Translations under genes and position numbers: made by a program
Notes under the pieces: generated by a model
Databases searched by the model: none
What the model was told of the DNA's origin: nothing
The model's input: the letters and a program-made list of their open reading frames with translations, nothing else
Part shown: positions 22,499-29,855 of the stretch, piece after piece
Position numbering within the stretch: the stretch's first letter is position 1
Layout of the letters: every line of letters starts with the position of its first letter
Assembly (NCBI GenBank): GCA_964459445.1
Contig: CAYWMP010000057.1
Coordinates: forward strand, 1-29,855
Direction: 5' to 3'
DNA: 29,855 nt
From: CAYWMP01 sp964459445
GTDB taxonomy: Bacteria; Desulfobacterota; DSM-4660; Desulfatiglandales; HGW-15

Positions 22499-24357
22499 AA
22501 GAAGAGATACTTTTAGGAAACGGGGCTATAGCCCTCGGCCTTGTGGAGGCCGGTTGCCAAGTCGTCACTTCATATCCCGGAACACCGAGTTCGGAAATCC
22601 TTCCGGAAGTGGTGCGTTTTGTAAAATCAGAAGACCTGAATACCTACACGGAATGGTCGACCAACGAAAAAGTGGCTCTGGATAATGCCTATGCCGCTGC
22701 TATTTCCGGGAAAAGAGCGGCCAGTTGTATGAAACAGGTGGGGCTCAATGTGGCGGCCGATTCCCTGATGAGTGCAGCTTATCTCGGAACGGTTGGCGGG
22801 TTTGTCATTATTTCCTGTGATGATCCGGGTCCCCATTCGTCACAGACCGAGCAGGATACCCGCTTTATGGCCCGCCTTGCAAAAGTACCCGTCCTTGACC
22901 CGTCCACTCCCCAGGAGGCCCGGGAAATGGCCGGTCTTGCTATGGACATTTCTGAAGAATTTCGAATCCCGGTCATTCTGCGTCCTGCCATTCGAATATG
23001 TCATGCCCGCCAAAGCATTGCTTACGATACCATAAAACAAAACGGGCAAAAGGCGTCTTTTGATAAGGATCCGTCGAGATGGGCGGCAACCCCCCGTTAT
23101 CGTCTTATGCTTCACGGTGAACTAAACAAGAAACTCAAAAAAATCAGCGAGAGATTCGATAGCCTATCCAAATACAATCACCACAATCTTGAACCTGAAA
23201 AACGCCATCCTTTAGGCATCATTTCAGGCGGCGTGCCCTATGCCGTGATTCACGATATTTTGGAAGAAGAAGGCCGTACCGAAATCCCGGTTCTCAAATT
23301 GGGCGCTCCCTATCCTTTTCCGGAGGGATTGGCCAATGAATTCATGTCAGCCTGTGATAGGGTTCTCGTCATCGAAGAGACAGACACCCTGATTGAGTAT
23401 TTCCTGGGAAACAGGGGCAAGGTATTGGGCCGCCTATCCGGACATGTACCCCTTGAAGGGGAATTGGCCCCAGAGGTTGTTTACAGGATGATGAGCAACA
23501 TCCTTCAGGAATTGGATCTTGAACCTTTCAAGGGGTCAGTGGATGCCGAGGCCCCCGATCTCGTAGGCCAATTGGAACTGCCCATCAGGCGACCGACCCT
23601 CTGCCCCGGGTGCTCCCATCGGGCATCGTTTTTTGCCATAAGAAAGGCCCAGCCAAAGGCCATTTTCACATCCGACATCGGGTGTTACACCCTTGGCCTT
23701 AATCTTGGCGCCGTGGATACCGTTCTTGATATGGGGGCGGCGATCACGATGGCATCGGGCTTTTATCATTCCTTTGCCCAGGACGAGCTGGATCAGCCCA
23801 TTGTGGCGACCATCGGTGATTCCACCTTTTTTCACTCCGGCACGGCAGGCCTCTTAAATGCCGTTTACAATGACGCACGGTTTATTCTGGTTATTCTCGA
23901 CAATATGACCACTGCCATGACCGGCATGCAGCCGACACCCGGCCTTGGCATCAGGGCGGACGGTAGCGAAGGAAAAACCATTTCCCTTGAAAGGGCTGTC
24001 GCTGGATGCGGAGTGGATTTTATCGAGGTAGTGGACCCCTACGACACCAAAAAAATGACGGGTGTTCTCAAAAAGGCCACAGAATATCTGAAAGAACCCG
24101 AGGGGGGGATTGCGGTCATTATTGCGCGACACCCGTGCGTGATCGCTTACAGGCAGGAGGCGATTCCCGAAAAAAAGAAAGTCACCATTACGGATGATTG
24201 TACGGAATGTAATTTTTGCCTTGATCGTTTTGAATGTCCCGCCCTGTATCATGACGATGAACTCGAACGCACCAGCATCGACAGGCAGATCTGCTCTGAT
24301 TGCGGGGTATGTATCCAGGTCTGCCCCAAGGGGGCCATTGTCGAGGCTGAGGGTTGA
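22495..24357 (+). CDS. iorA: Indolepyruvate:ferredoxin oxidoreductase, alpha subunit
   Basis: 620 aa, full length. The N-terminal pyrimidine-binding half shows GNGAIALGLVEAGCQVVTSYPGTPSSEI and the EWSTNEKVALD...GKRAASCMKQVGLNVAADSL block. The TPP-binding half contains CPGCSHRASFF, then TIGDSTFFHSGTAGLLNAVYN for the Mg-TPP site. Two C-terminal 4Fe-4S clusters use C569/C572/C575/C581 and C600/C603/C606/C610. With IorB it oxidatively decarboxylates aryl pyruvates (from Trp, Phe, Tyr) to aryl-acetyl-CoA, reducing ferredoxin, in amino-acid fermentation or in reverse. The first cluster has a CX5C last spacing. The operon continues with iorB after a 209-bp gap holding a palindrome. Confidence 0.95.
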   Translation: MKEEILLGNGAIALGLVEAGCQVVTSYPGTPSSEILPEVVRFVKSEDLNTYTEWSTNEKVALDNAYAAAISGKRAASCMKQVGLNVAADSLMSAAYLGTVGGFVIISCDDPGPHSSQTEQDTRFMARLAKVPVLDPSTPQEAREMAGLAMDISEEFRIPVILRPAIRICHARQSIAYDTIKQNGQKASFDKDPSRWAATPRYRLMLHGELNKKLKKISERFDSLSKYNHHNLEPEKRHPLGIISGGVPYAVIHDILEEEGRTEIPVLKLGAPYPFPEGLANEFMSACDRVLVIEETDTLIEYFLGNRGKVLGRLSGHVPLEGELAPEVVYRMMSNILQELDLEPFKGSVDAEAPDLVGQLELPIRRPTLCPGCSHRASFFAIRKAQPKAIFTSDIGCYTLGLNLGAVDTVLDMGAAITMASGFYHSFAQDELDQPIVATIGDSTFFHSGTAGLLNAVYNDARFILVILDNMTTAMTGMQPTPGLGIRADGSEGKTISLERAVAGCGVDFIEVVDPYDTKKMTGVLKKATEYLKEPEGGIAVIIARHPCVIAYRQEAIPEKKKVTITDDCTECNFCLDRFECPALYHDDELERTSIDRQICSDCGVCIQVCPKGAIVEAEG

Positions 24358-24371
24358 GGTCAAGATATTCG

Positions 24372-24530
24372 ACAGGATAACAGGATTGACGTGATATTGT
24401 TTTGTCGGGTTTAATTTTAAGTGAATCACCGTAATATCGCTTGATAAATCTTGTTAATAAAGAAGCCAATCTTAATCTCTCGACGTTAAAATAGAATGTG
24501 AAAAGCAACCGTTCAATCCTGTTATCCTGT
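24372..24530. repeat. 18-bp perfect inverted repeat between iorA and iorB
   Basis: ACAGGATAACAGGATTGA at 24372-24389 is the exact reverse complement of 24513-24530. Each arm is itself a double AGGAT motif. The 123 bp between are AT-rich and without a gene. Units like ACAGGATTAACAGGATT are, as I recall, a widespread dispersed repeat in many anaerobes. On the transcript this would fold into a large stem between the two subunit genes. Confidence 0.8.
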
Positions 24531-24566
24531 TCAAAAATACTAAATGGTTCCGATTTGAGGAGTTAG

Positions 24567-25130
24567 ATGGAAACGACGAATATTGTGCTTTGCGGTTTGG
24601 GTGGTCAAGGGATACTGTTCATGACAAAGGTCTTGGCCCGGAGCGCTCTGGCAAAGGGTTACAAAGTGATGGGGGCTGAAACCCATGGCATGGCCCAGAG
24701 GGGAGGGTCCGTGATTTCCCATTTGAGATTCGGGGACGTGGAAGGGTCAGTGGTCCGGGCGGGGTCTGCCCATTTTCTTCTTTCCCTGGAGGAAAACGAG
24801 AGTTACAGGAATCTGTCTTTCCTCTCTGCCGGTGCGCGGATGTATGTCAATGCCAACTCCAACCGTTTCCCCCGAGATGAAGTGAAGGACTTCCTGACGA
24901 AAAGAGAAATTGTTACTCGCTCCGCCCCGGCTGCGCAATTGGCCATGGAAAACGGCGCCCCGCTTTCCACGAATCTCGCCCTGCTGGGATATTTCTCCGC
25001 CTTCGGAGAAGGACCGGTGAGTCACGATGACATGCTGGCCACGATTGAGCGCATCAGCCCCGAGCGCTTCAGAGATAAAAATCTGACAGTGTTTGATGCG
25101 GGCTTCAAAATAGGTCAAGAAGAGTTATAA
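24567..25130 (+). CDS. iorB: Indolepyruvate:ferredoxin oxidoreductase, beta subunit
   Basis: 187 aa, the single domain of the 2-oxoacid:acceptor oxidoreductase gamma family. N-terminal IVLCGLGGQGILFMTKVLARSA is the glycine-rich loop, followed by GAETHGMAQRGGSVISHLRFG, the most conserved family block, and the SLEENESYRNLSFL helix. It pairs with IorA as the second subunit of the heterotetramer. GAGGAG lies before the ATG. Its stop is separated by one base from the GTG of the next gene, indicating coupling. The 209-bp separation from iorA is unusual, since the two are normally adjacent. Confidence 0.93.
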   Translation: METTNIVLCGLGGQGILFMTKVLARSALAKGYKVMGAETHGMAQRGGSVISHLRFGDVEGSVVRAGSAHFLLSLEENESYRNLSFLSAGARMYVNANSNRFPRDEVKDFLTKREIVTRSAPAAQLAMENGAPLSTNLALLGYFSAFGEGPVSHDDMLATIERISPERFRDKNLTVFDAGFKIGQEEL

Positions 25131-25131
25131 A

Positions 25132-25743
25132 GTGAGCAAGATTGCTGGACTGTTGCTGGCTGCCGGCGCATCCACGCGAATGGAAAAACCCAAACAACTC
25201 CTGCGCGTAAGGGGTGAGACCCTCCTTGATCGCGCTCTTCGGCAATCCCTTAGCTCTGATTTGGATCTCGTTGTCCTGGTCCTGGGACACGAATCACAAC
25301 AAATCCAGAATAGTCTTAAAACCGATCTTTCCCACCCAAAACTAAGAATCATCCGAAATGAACATTACCTGGAAGGGATCAGCTCATCCATTGCTGCCGG
25401 GTTGTCCGAAGTCGAGGAATCCCATGATCATATTATGATCATCCTTGCCGATATGCCCTATGTTTCCTCCCATGTCATCAATCTACTCATGGATCGGTAC
25501 CTTGAGTCCGGTCTACCCTTGGGCGCTGTCAAAACCCTAAGGGGCCGTTCTCATCCTGTCATTATAAGCCGCCGATACTATAAAGACGTACGTTGCCTGG
25601 AGGGTGACGTTGGGGCCAGGGATCTTTTTAAGAGACATCCGGCTCAGGTCTGTCTCATGGAAATTGATGAAGAATATGACGACAGGGATATTGATACGAC
25701 GGAAGACTATCAAGATCTTATAGAATCATTGCTCAAGAAATAG
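25132..25743 (+). CDS. MobA-like nucleotidyltransferase (MocA/molybdopterin cytidylyltransferase type)
   Basis: 203 aa from a GTG one base after the iorB stop. GLLLAAGASTRMEKPKQLL (about 5-23) is the nucleotide-binding signature of the MobA/MocA family, ILADMPYVS (about 101-109) carries the metal-binding Asp, and LRGRSHPVIISRRYYKDVRCLEGDVGARDLF matches the MocA region. Relatives attach CMP to molybdopterin for hydroxylase-type molybdoenzymes, though many homologues in the family have other substrates. No molybdoenzyme is encoded in the window, so the link is through the operon with iorAB only. Confidence 0.85.
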   Translation: MSKIAGLLLAAGASTRMEKPKQLLRVRGETLLDRALRQSLSSDLDLVVLVLGHESQQIQNSLKTDLSHPKLRIIRNEHYLEGISSSIAAGLSEVEESHDHIMIILADMPYVSSHVINLLMDRYLESGLPLGAVKTLRGRSHPVIISRRYYKDVRCLEGDVGARDLFKRHPAQVCLMEIDEEYDDRDIDTTEDYQDLIESLLKK

Positions 25744-25821
25744 TAATATTAAGCGTTTGCAAAGCCCTCTAGGCCTATACAGTGGCTGTGGAGATCAGTT
25801 CGCCAAAGCCCCGGATATCCT

Positions 25822-26283
25822 ATGAATAACCATGCCTTGTCCTATTGGAAATCAAAATCCCTCCATGAGATGGATCACAAAGAGTGGGAAGCCCTGTGTG
25901 ACGGGTGTAGTATTTGCTGTTTGGAAAAGATTGAGGATAGAGATACCGGCAAAATCAAACGAACGGGCGTGTCATGCGAATTCCTCAATACGGAAACATG
26001 TCGGTGTTTGATCTATGAAGCTCGGGGATTTGCGAATCCCGATTGCATTGAACTCACCCCGGACAAGATCCATGAATTGGATTGGTTGCCTGAAACTTGC
26101 GCCTACCGCTGCATCGCCGAAGGCAGGGAGTTGCCGAGGTGGCATCCCCTGGTGTCGGGCGATCCCTACTCGGTTCATGATGCAGGCATATCCATACGTA
26201 AAAAGGCCATTTCCAGCAGACATATTCATCCAAAGGATTTTATTCATCATATCATCGATACCGCGGATTTTAGCACCAAATAG
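25822..26283 (+). CDS. YcgN-family cysteine-cluster protein (UPF0260)
   Basis: 153 aa, the same length as the E. coli YcgN protein. It has the family's CDGCSICCL (C26, C29, C32, C33) and further Cys at 52, 60, 62, 75, 93 and 97, together with the conserved ETCAYRCIAEGREL and HPLVSGDP motifs. The Cys pattern suggests zinc or FeS binding, but the function is unknown. It follows the MobA-like gene after 78 bp in the same direction. Confidence 0.9.
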   Translation: MNNHALSYWKSKSLHEMDHKEWEALCDGCSICCLEKIEDRDTGKIKRTGVSCEFLNTETCRCLIYEARGFANPDCIELTPDKIHELDWLPETCAYRCIAEGRELPRWHPLVSGDPYSVHDAGISIRKKAISSRHIHPKDFIHHIIDTADFSTK

Positions 26284-26370
26284 CTGGTCTCTATCCAGAA
26301 ATGGCCAATTGGCGACTTCCTCTAATTTCGATCGCCCGTTCTTTTATCAAATAACCCAAGAGGGCTAAAG

Positions 26371-26973
26371 ATGTCTGAAAGCACCGATTTCCTGGCAAAG
26401 GTCTCCATTTTCTCTCTTATGAAGCATAATGATTTGAAAAGGATAGCGAAGATTGCTGTGACGCGACATTATCAAAAGGGAGAGATCATCATCAGAGAAG
26501 GAGAGCGAGATGGACGGCTTTTCGTTATCGTCAGTGGAGAAGTCGACGTCTTAAAAAATATGGGCACGAAAAAAGAAAAGCACCTGAGCAGTCTCGGCCC
26601 CTATAGCTATTTTGGAGAAATGGCCTTGATAGATGATCTGGCTCGATCGGCAAGTGTGGTTGCTAAACAAAAAGTCCGGGTATTGTCTTTAGATAAATTG
26701 AATTTGCGCCAGGAAATCAACAAATACCCAGGCCTTGCTTTCGAACTATTGCAGATGTTAAGTCGACGGATTCGGGTCATCGAAAAAAACATGATGAAGG
26801 TGTTTGGATCACTTTTGCCCATTTGTGCCAACTGCAAAAAGATCCGCAACGAGGAAGACGTTTGGATATCAATAGAAAGGTATATATCGGATCATTCGGA
26901 AACTGAATTCAGCCACGGTATATGCCCCGAATGCGCCAAGGCGTTGTATCCGGGAATTTTAAAAGATAAATAG
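26371..26973 (+). CDS. Cyclic-nucleotide-binding-domain protein with C-terminal zinc-ribbon
   Basis: 200 aa. Residues 8-135 are a cNMP-binding (Crp/Fnr sensor-type) beta barrel, with the phosphate-binding cassette FGEMALIDDLARSASV (81-96), including E83 and R92. No DNA-binding HTH follows. Residues 148-198 instead form a small module LLPICANCKKIRNEEDVW...IERYISDHSETEFSHGICPECAKALYP, with C152/C155 and C185/C188, a putative zinc ribbon often found at the end of deltaproteobacterial PAS/GAF or response-regulator proteins. It may relay a cAMP or similar signal to a protein partner. Target unknown. Confidence 0.82.
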   Translation: MSESTDFLAKVSIFSLMKHNDLKRIAKIAVTRHYQKGEIIIREGERDGRLFVIVSGEVDVLKNMGTKKEKHLSSLGPYSYFGEMALIDDLARSASVVAKQKVRVLSLDKLNLRQEINKYPGLAFELLQMLSRRIRVIEKNMMKVFGSLLPICANCKKIRNEEDVWISIERYISDHSETEFSHGICPECAKALYPGILKDK

Positions 26974-27053
26974 GCTCAGGAGATGGTGTGGAGAGTTTGA
27001 GCAAAAAGGCTCTTGTGGAATATGAAAACGTCTTCCGGCAGGAGGCCCTTACC

Positions 27054-27728
27054 TCACATATAGGATCGGATGAAATCGGCCACCGCCCCTTTCCCCCGAA
27101 AGATCCCATAGTGCCCTTCACAGAGGATGTCCGCATCGAGGGATAACTGTTTTTCAAGTGATTTTAGATATTGTTTTTGATCTGAAAGCAAACTCGCATC
27201 CAGAGGGCCGTGAACATCCTGTGCGAACAGGACTTTTTGCCCTTCCGATTCAGTCAGGAACACCATTGAACCGGGCGAGTGGCCGGGAGTGTGTAGGGCT
27301 TTGATTTGCAGGCCGCCAAGGGGTAGGACGCTTTCCATGCCGGTGAGCTTCAAGTCCACTGTCACCGGTTCGAGCTGAGAACCATACCATTTTGCGGCCG
27401 TCACGGTGTCATCCCCTTTTTCCAGATAGCAAGCATCCAATTCATGGGCTACCACCCGGCAGGAAAATCTTTCTTTGATGCCGGCAATGCCGCCCGTGTG
27501 ATCATAATGGCAATGGGTAATAAGGAGATAGTCAATCTGATCCGGCTGGATATTGCAGCTCCGAATGTTTTCAAAAAGCCTTTCAATGTCTCCTCCGCAA
27601 CCCGCATCCACCAACGCTGCACGGCCCTCCGAGCAAACTAAATAAATGGCGGCGTCCTCCATCGCTGTGAGTCCGCCGCCACCTACTTGGAAAATCTCCT
27701 TTGTTATTTTCACGTGTTTTGATGCCAA
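27054..27728 (-). CDS. MBL-fold metallo-hydrolase (glyoxalase II-like)
   Basis: 224 aa. The metal-binding HxHxDH motif is HCHYDH in LLITHCHYDHTGGI. Later ligands are a His in HTPGHSPGSM, an Asp in FAQDVHGPL and a His in CEGHYGIF, so the two-metal site is complete. Length is that of a small hydrolase (hydroxyacylglutathione hydrolase or a related thioesterase or lactonase); substrate is not determined. Converges with the plus-strand cNMP gene. Followed downstream by no gene of its own operon. No signal peptide, so cytoplasmic. Confidence 0.88.
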   Translation of the reverse strand: MASKHVKITKEIFQVGGGGLTAMEDAAIYLVCSEGRAALVDAGCGGDIERLFENIRSCNIQPDQIDYLLITHCHYDHTGGIAGIKERFSCRVVAHELDACYLEKGDDTVTAAKWYGSQLEPVTVDLKLTGMESVLPLGGLQIKALHTPGHSPGSMVFLTESEGQKVLFAQDVHGPLDASLLSDQKQYLKSLEKQLSLDADILCEGHYGIFRGKGAVADFIRSYM

Positions 27729-27802
27729 ACAACACCTCTCTTTTGTTTATAATCCCACTCCTCGGGATCAAGATGCTTTAGGACATTCAGATTGGATCTG
27801 CT

Positions 27803-28309
27803 TCATCCTCGGAAATCATCCTCATTTGCCTCATTGATCCACAAATAGGGGGGCAGAGGCAAATCGTAAACGCGCAACGTTCCGTCATCAACCACTCTGG
27901 CCATAACATGGTTCCATGAGCTGAAGAAATATCCATGAAATTGATCATCCGGTCCCAATAGTCTGTAAAGGTATGGGAAATAGGAATGACCCGTGGACTC
28001 TTGAAATTCGAGCCATCCTACGACGGTGGTCAGGGTTTCAGTATCCTCAATTTTAGTCCACCTGTCTGTGACTTCGGTCTTGGATCCATTACTAGGAATG
28101 AATATGGCCGCTGAGGGATGTTTCAGCGTGTGTCCCGCATAATATATATCGTAATCTTGCCAATTTTGAACCAGCTTTTCGACCGTCATCTGTCCACCAT
28201 ATCTGGATTCCAATTTTAGCTTGCCATAGCCGTGCCCTAAACATCCAACCATGAATGCGATGGCAATCAATCCTATGGCAGCTATTATGAAACGCTTATT
28301 AAAATTCAT
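27803..28309 (-). CDS. Putative lipoprotein, Slp-like possibility
   Basis: 168 aa with a signal peptide (KRFIIAAIGLIAIAFMVGC) ending in a lipobox MVG-C23, so probably lipid-anchored in the membrane. The mature part is soluble and mixed: LESRYGGQMTVEKLVQNWQDYDIYYAG, HPSAAIFIPSNGSKTEVTDRW, and a C-terminal VVDDGTLRVYDLPLPPYLW. I do not recognise a family with confidence. GGAGGGAG lies about ten bases before the ATG. The next gene downstream, the MBL hydrolase, starts 74 bp beyond the stop, so they may share a transcript. Confidence 0.75.
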   Translation of the reverse strand: MNFNKRFIIAAIGLIAIAFMVGCLGHGYGKLKLESRYGGQMTVEKLVQNWQDYDIYYAGHTLKHPSAAIFIPSNGSKTEVTDRWTKIEDTETLTTVVGWLEFQESTGHSYFPYLYRLLGPDDQFHGYFFSSWNHVMARVVDDGTLRVYDLPLPPYLWINEANEDDFRG

Positions 28310-28596
28310 ATCATTCTCCCTCCTTTCAGAAGGTTAGAAACTCTCATACTGGATGTCTCTGTTCCTAAATTAATATCTAAACACCATTTTTCAATGACAA
28401 CTTTTTGGCGCAACAATGTAGTACGATCTCCATGAACCCCGCCGGGATCTTTTAAAATGGTGCGTCATGTCTTTGAATGGCCTTTTGCTTAACCGCTAAG
28501 AAGAAACGGAAAGCTCCGCTCACAGCAGGAGCCTCTAAAAGTCTACCTCTTAGTCATCCTTGGAGGATAAACCTTACGTGGATTTTTGAAGTGATT

Positions 28597-29796
28597 TTAG
28601 GAAAAGGATCCAATTGGATCTATGAAGGGCGCCCGAAGCGTGTATTCAGTGGGCCCTGAAAAGTCATCACCGATGAGTTCTTGAATGACATTATCGACAT
28701 ATTCAGGTTTGAAGTGGTTGCCACGATATAACCGCAGTGCATTGGGCATACAACGGATGAAGGCCTCAACAACGTCAGGATCAAAATGGCTTCCCGAATC
28801 TTCCTTTAAAATCTTAATGACTTTTGAAAGCGGCATGGGATCACAACTCAGGGTTTCTTCACCGCAGTACTTTGGATAATCCCTACGCGAAGTCAGCGCA
28901 TCGAATACATCGCTCACCGCCAGTATCTTTGATCCCAATGATAGTTCATCGCCGGTAAGACCGTAGGGGTAGCCCTTTCCGTCGATCTTTTCATGGTGCT
29001 GGGACGCTATCCTGGGGACCCGAACAAGCGATCTGGGAAAGGGAAATTCATCGAGAATTTTTCTCGTCCTGAGAGGATGGGCATTCATTTCCTCACGTTC
29101 CTGCGGCGTAAATGCGCCGCGTTTCAATAACACATCGTCTCGAATCCCTATCTTGCCGATATCATGAAGGAGTGCCGCATACTTGATGATCTGTTTCTCT
29201 TCCTCGTCTAATCCCAACTCATCTGCTATGCAGAGTGAATACTCCGTTACACGCTGCGAGTGGCCTGCGGTCAGAGGGTGACGCGCATCCACCGTGGCCG
29301 AGAGCGTTCGGATTGAGCTTTCAAATGAAAGCTGCAGCTCATCGATGAGAAAGTAATTTTCAATGGTTATTGCTACTTGGGAAGCAATGGCTGCCAGGGT
29401 AATTTCATCGTTTCTTTCAAAGCGATCCCCATCTCTTTTGTTTAAGACCTGCAGGACGCCTATCCGTTCTTTTTTCCGGTTATCAACAGGCATACACAGC
29501 ACTGAACGGGTTCGAAAGTTGTTCTTGAGGTCGAATTCGCGCTTAAAGTAAGGCAGCTTCCAGGCATCATCTACATTGATGGTCTCTCCATTCTCGGCCA
29601 CCTTGCCGCTGATGCCCTGTCCGATGGGCAAGCGAATGGGGTTTATTTGCTCAGCCACCTTTGTCCAGATTTCCCCTTTCTCCAGGTCAATAAGATAGAG
29701 GCTCGTCCGTTCTGCAGCCATGATCTCTGTCGTTTCGCTGATAATTCTCTCAAAGAGGCGGTCGAAGTTCATTTCAGCCGTGAGATCTCTGGACAT
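28597..29796 (-). CDS. GAF-HD-GYP domain protein, predicted cyclic-di-GMP phosphodiesterase
   Basis: 399 aa. Residues 8-150 form a GAF domain (FERIISETTEIMAAERTSLYLID...GVLQVLNKRDGDRF). Residues 165-330 are HD-GYP: H179 in GHSQRV, HDIGKIGI with H211/D212, H240, HHEKIDGKGYPYGL (267-280), and D296 in SDVFDAL. The metal ligands and GYP loop are intact, so it should hydrolyse c-di-GMP to GMP or pGpG. A C-terminal extension of about 45 residues (355-399) is unassigned. The start is limited by an in-frame stop about 30 bp upstream and lacks an obvious ribosome site, so a longer ancestral N-terminus is possible. Confidence 0.92.
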   Translation of the reverse strand: MSRDLTAEMNFDRLFERIISETTEIMAAERTSLYLIDLEKGEIWTKVAEQINPIRLPIGQGISGKVAENGETINVDDAWKLPYFKREFDLKNNFRTRSVLCMPVDNRKKERIGVLQVLNKRDGDRFERNDEITLAAIASQVAITIENYFLIDELQLSFESSIRTLSATVDARHPLTAGHSQRVTEYSLCIADELGLDEEEKQIIKYAALLHDIGKIGIRDDVLLKRGAFTPQEREEMNAHPLRTRKILDEFPFPRSLVRVPRIASQHHEKIDGKGYPYGLTGDELSLGSKILAVSDVFDALTSRRDYPKYCGEETLSCDPMPLSKVIKILKEDSGSHFDPDVVEAFIRCMPNALRLYRGNHFKPEYVDNVIQELIGDDFSGPTEYTLRAPFIDPIGSFS

Positions 29797-29855
29797 CTTG
29801 ACCCAACTTCGTGCCTTTTTGCAATTTTAGGTATTAAATATAGCCAATTTTCGAT

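Noticed and set aside
23854..24429. 191-aa minus-strand ORF over the end of iorA
   Set aside because: Antisense shadow; the iorA frame has clear FeS motifs.

Overview
The window looks like part of a Desulfobacterota (deltaproteobacterial) chromosome, probably from an uncultured anaerobe. The clues are indirect: an indolepyruvate:ferredoxin oxidoreductase pair (iorAB) behind a Cys-rich small protein, an old-yellow-enzyme/FadH-type flavoprotein with a 4Fe-4S cluster, a GAF-tagged GspE/PilB ATPase, a GAF/HD-GYP protein, a small zinc-ribbon tail on a cyclic-nucleotide domain, and several short intergenic repeat families. There is no rRNA or tRNA to fix the lineage, so this stays an inference.

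Region 1 (1-6311): a minus-strand operon for a heterodimeric ABC exporter (602 aa then 706 aa), an MFS permease, then a plus-strand pair of a half-length ferritin-like protein and a YjbQ-family protein. Region 2 (6343-14520): a dense run of small minus-strand genes, most of them uncharacterised. It includes a nucleotidyltransferase with a small partner, DUF2442 with a DUF4160 remnant, a DUF4258-type gene with a small partner, a HigB/HigA toxin-antitoxin pair with its own promoter, and a second nucleotidyltransferase pair that is broken. From about 7549 the genes are separated by imperfect inverted repeats bounded by RYYYAAC/GTTRRRY-like 7-mers. Two stop codons lie inside the left 7-mer. I read this as an integron gene-cassette array with no integrase in view (CALIN-like). 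This is the most unusual part of the window. It also holds a 143-bp repeat in two copies, stretches without ORFs, and several frameshifted or deleted genes.

Region 3 (14674-19057), plus strand: a tandem-thioredoxin protein with a helical C-terminus, the 667-aa flavin/FeS oxidoreductase, a YfcE/MJ0936-type phosphoesterase, and a SpeD-like pyruvoyl-decarboxylase homologue. Region 4 (19079-21376), minus strand: a GAF-MshEN-GspE/PilB secretion or pilus ATPase with no other pilus genes nearby, followed by about 840 bp without a gene. Region 5 (22214-26973), plus strand: Cys-rich protein, iorA, iorB and a MobA-like nucleotidyltransferase, close-packed except for a palindromic element between iorA and iorB, then a YcgN-type cysteine-cluster protein and a cyclic-nucleotide-binding/zinc-ribbon fusion. 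Region 6 (27054-29796), minus strand: an MBL-fold hydrolase, a lipoprotein, and a GAF/HD-GYP c-di-GMP phosphodiesterase candidate.

Family names come from motif recognition by eye, with no database search. The attC calls rest on reading inverted repeats by hand, and their folding has not been computed.
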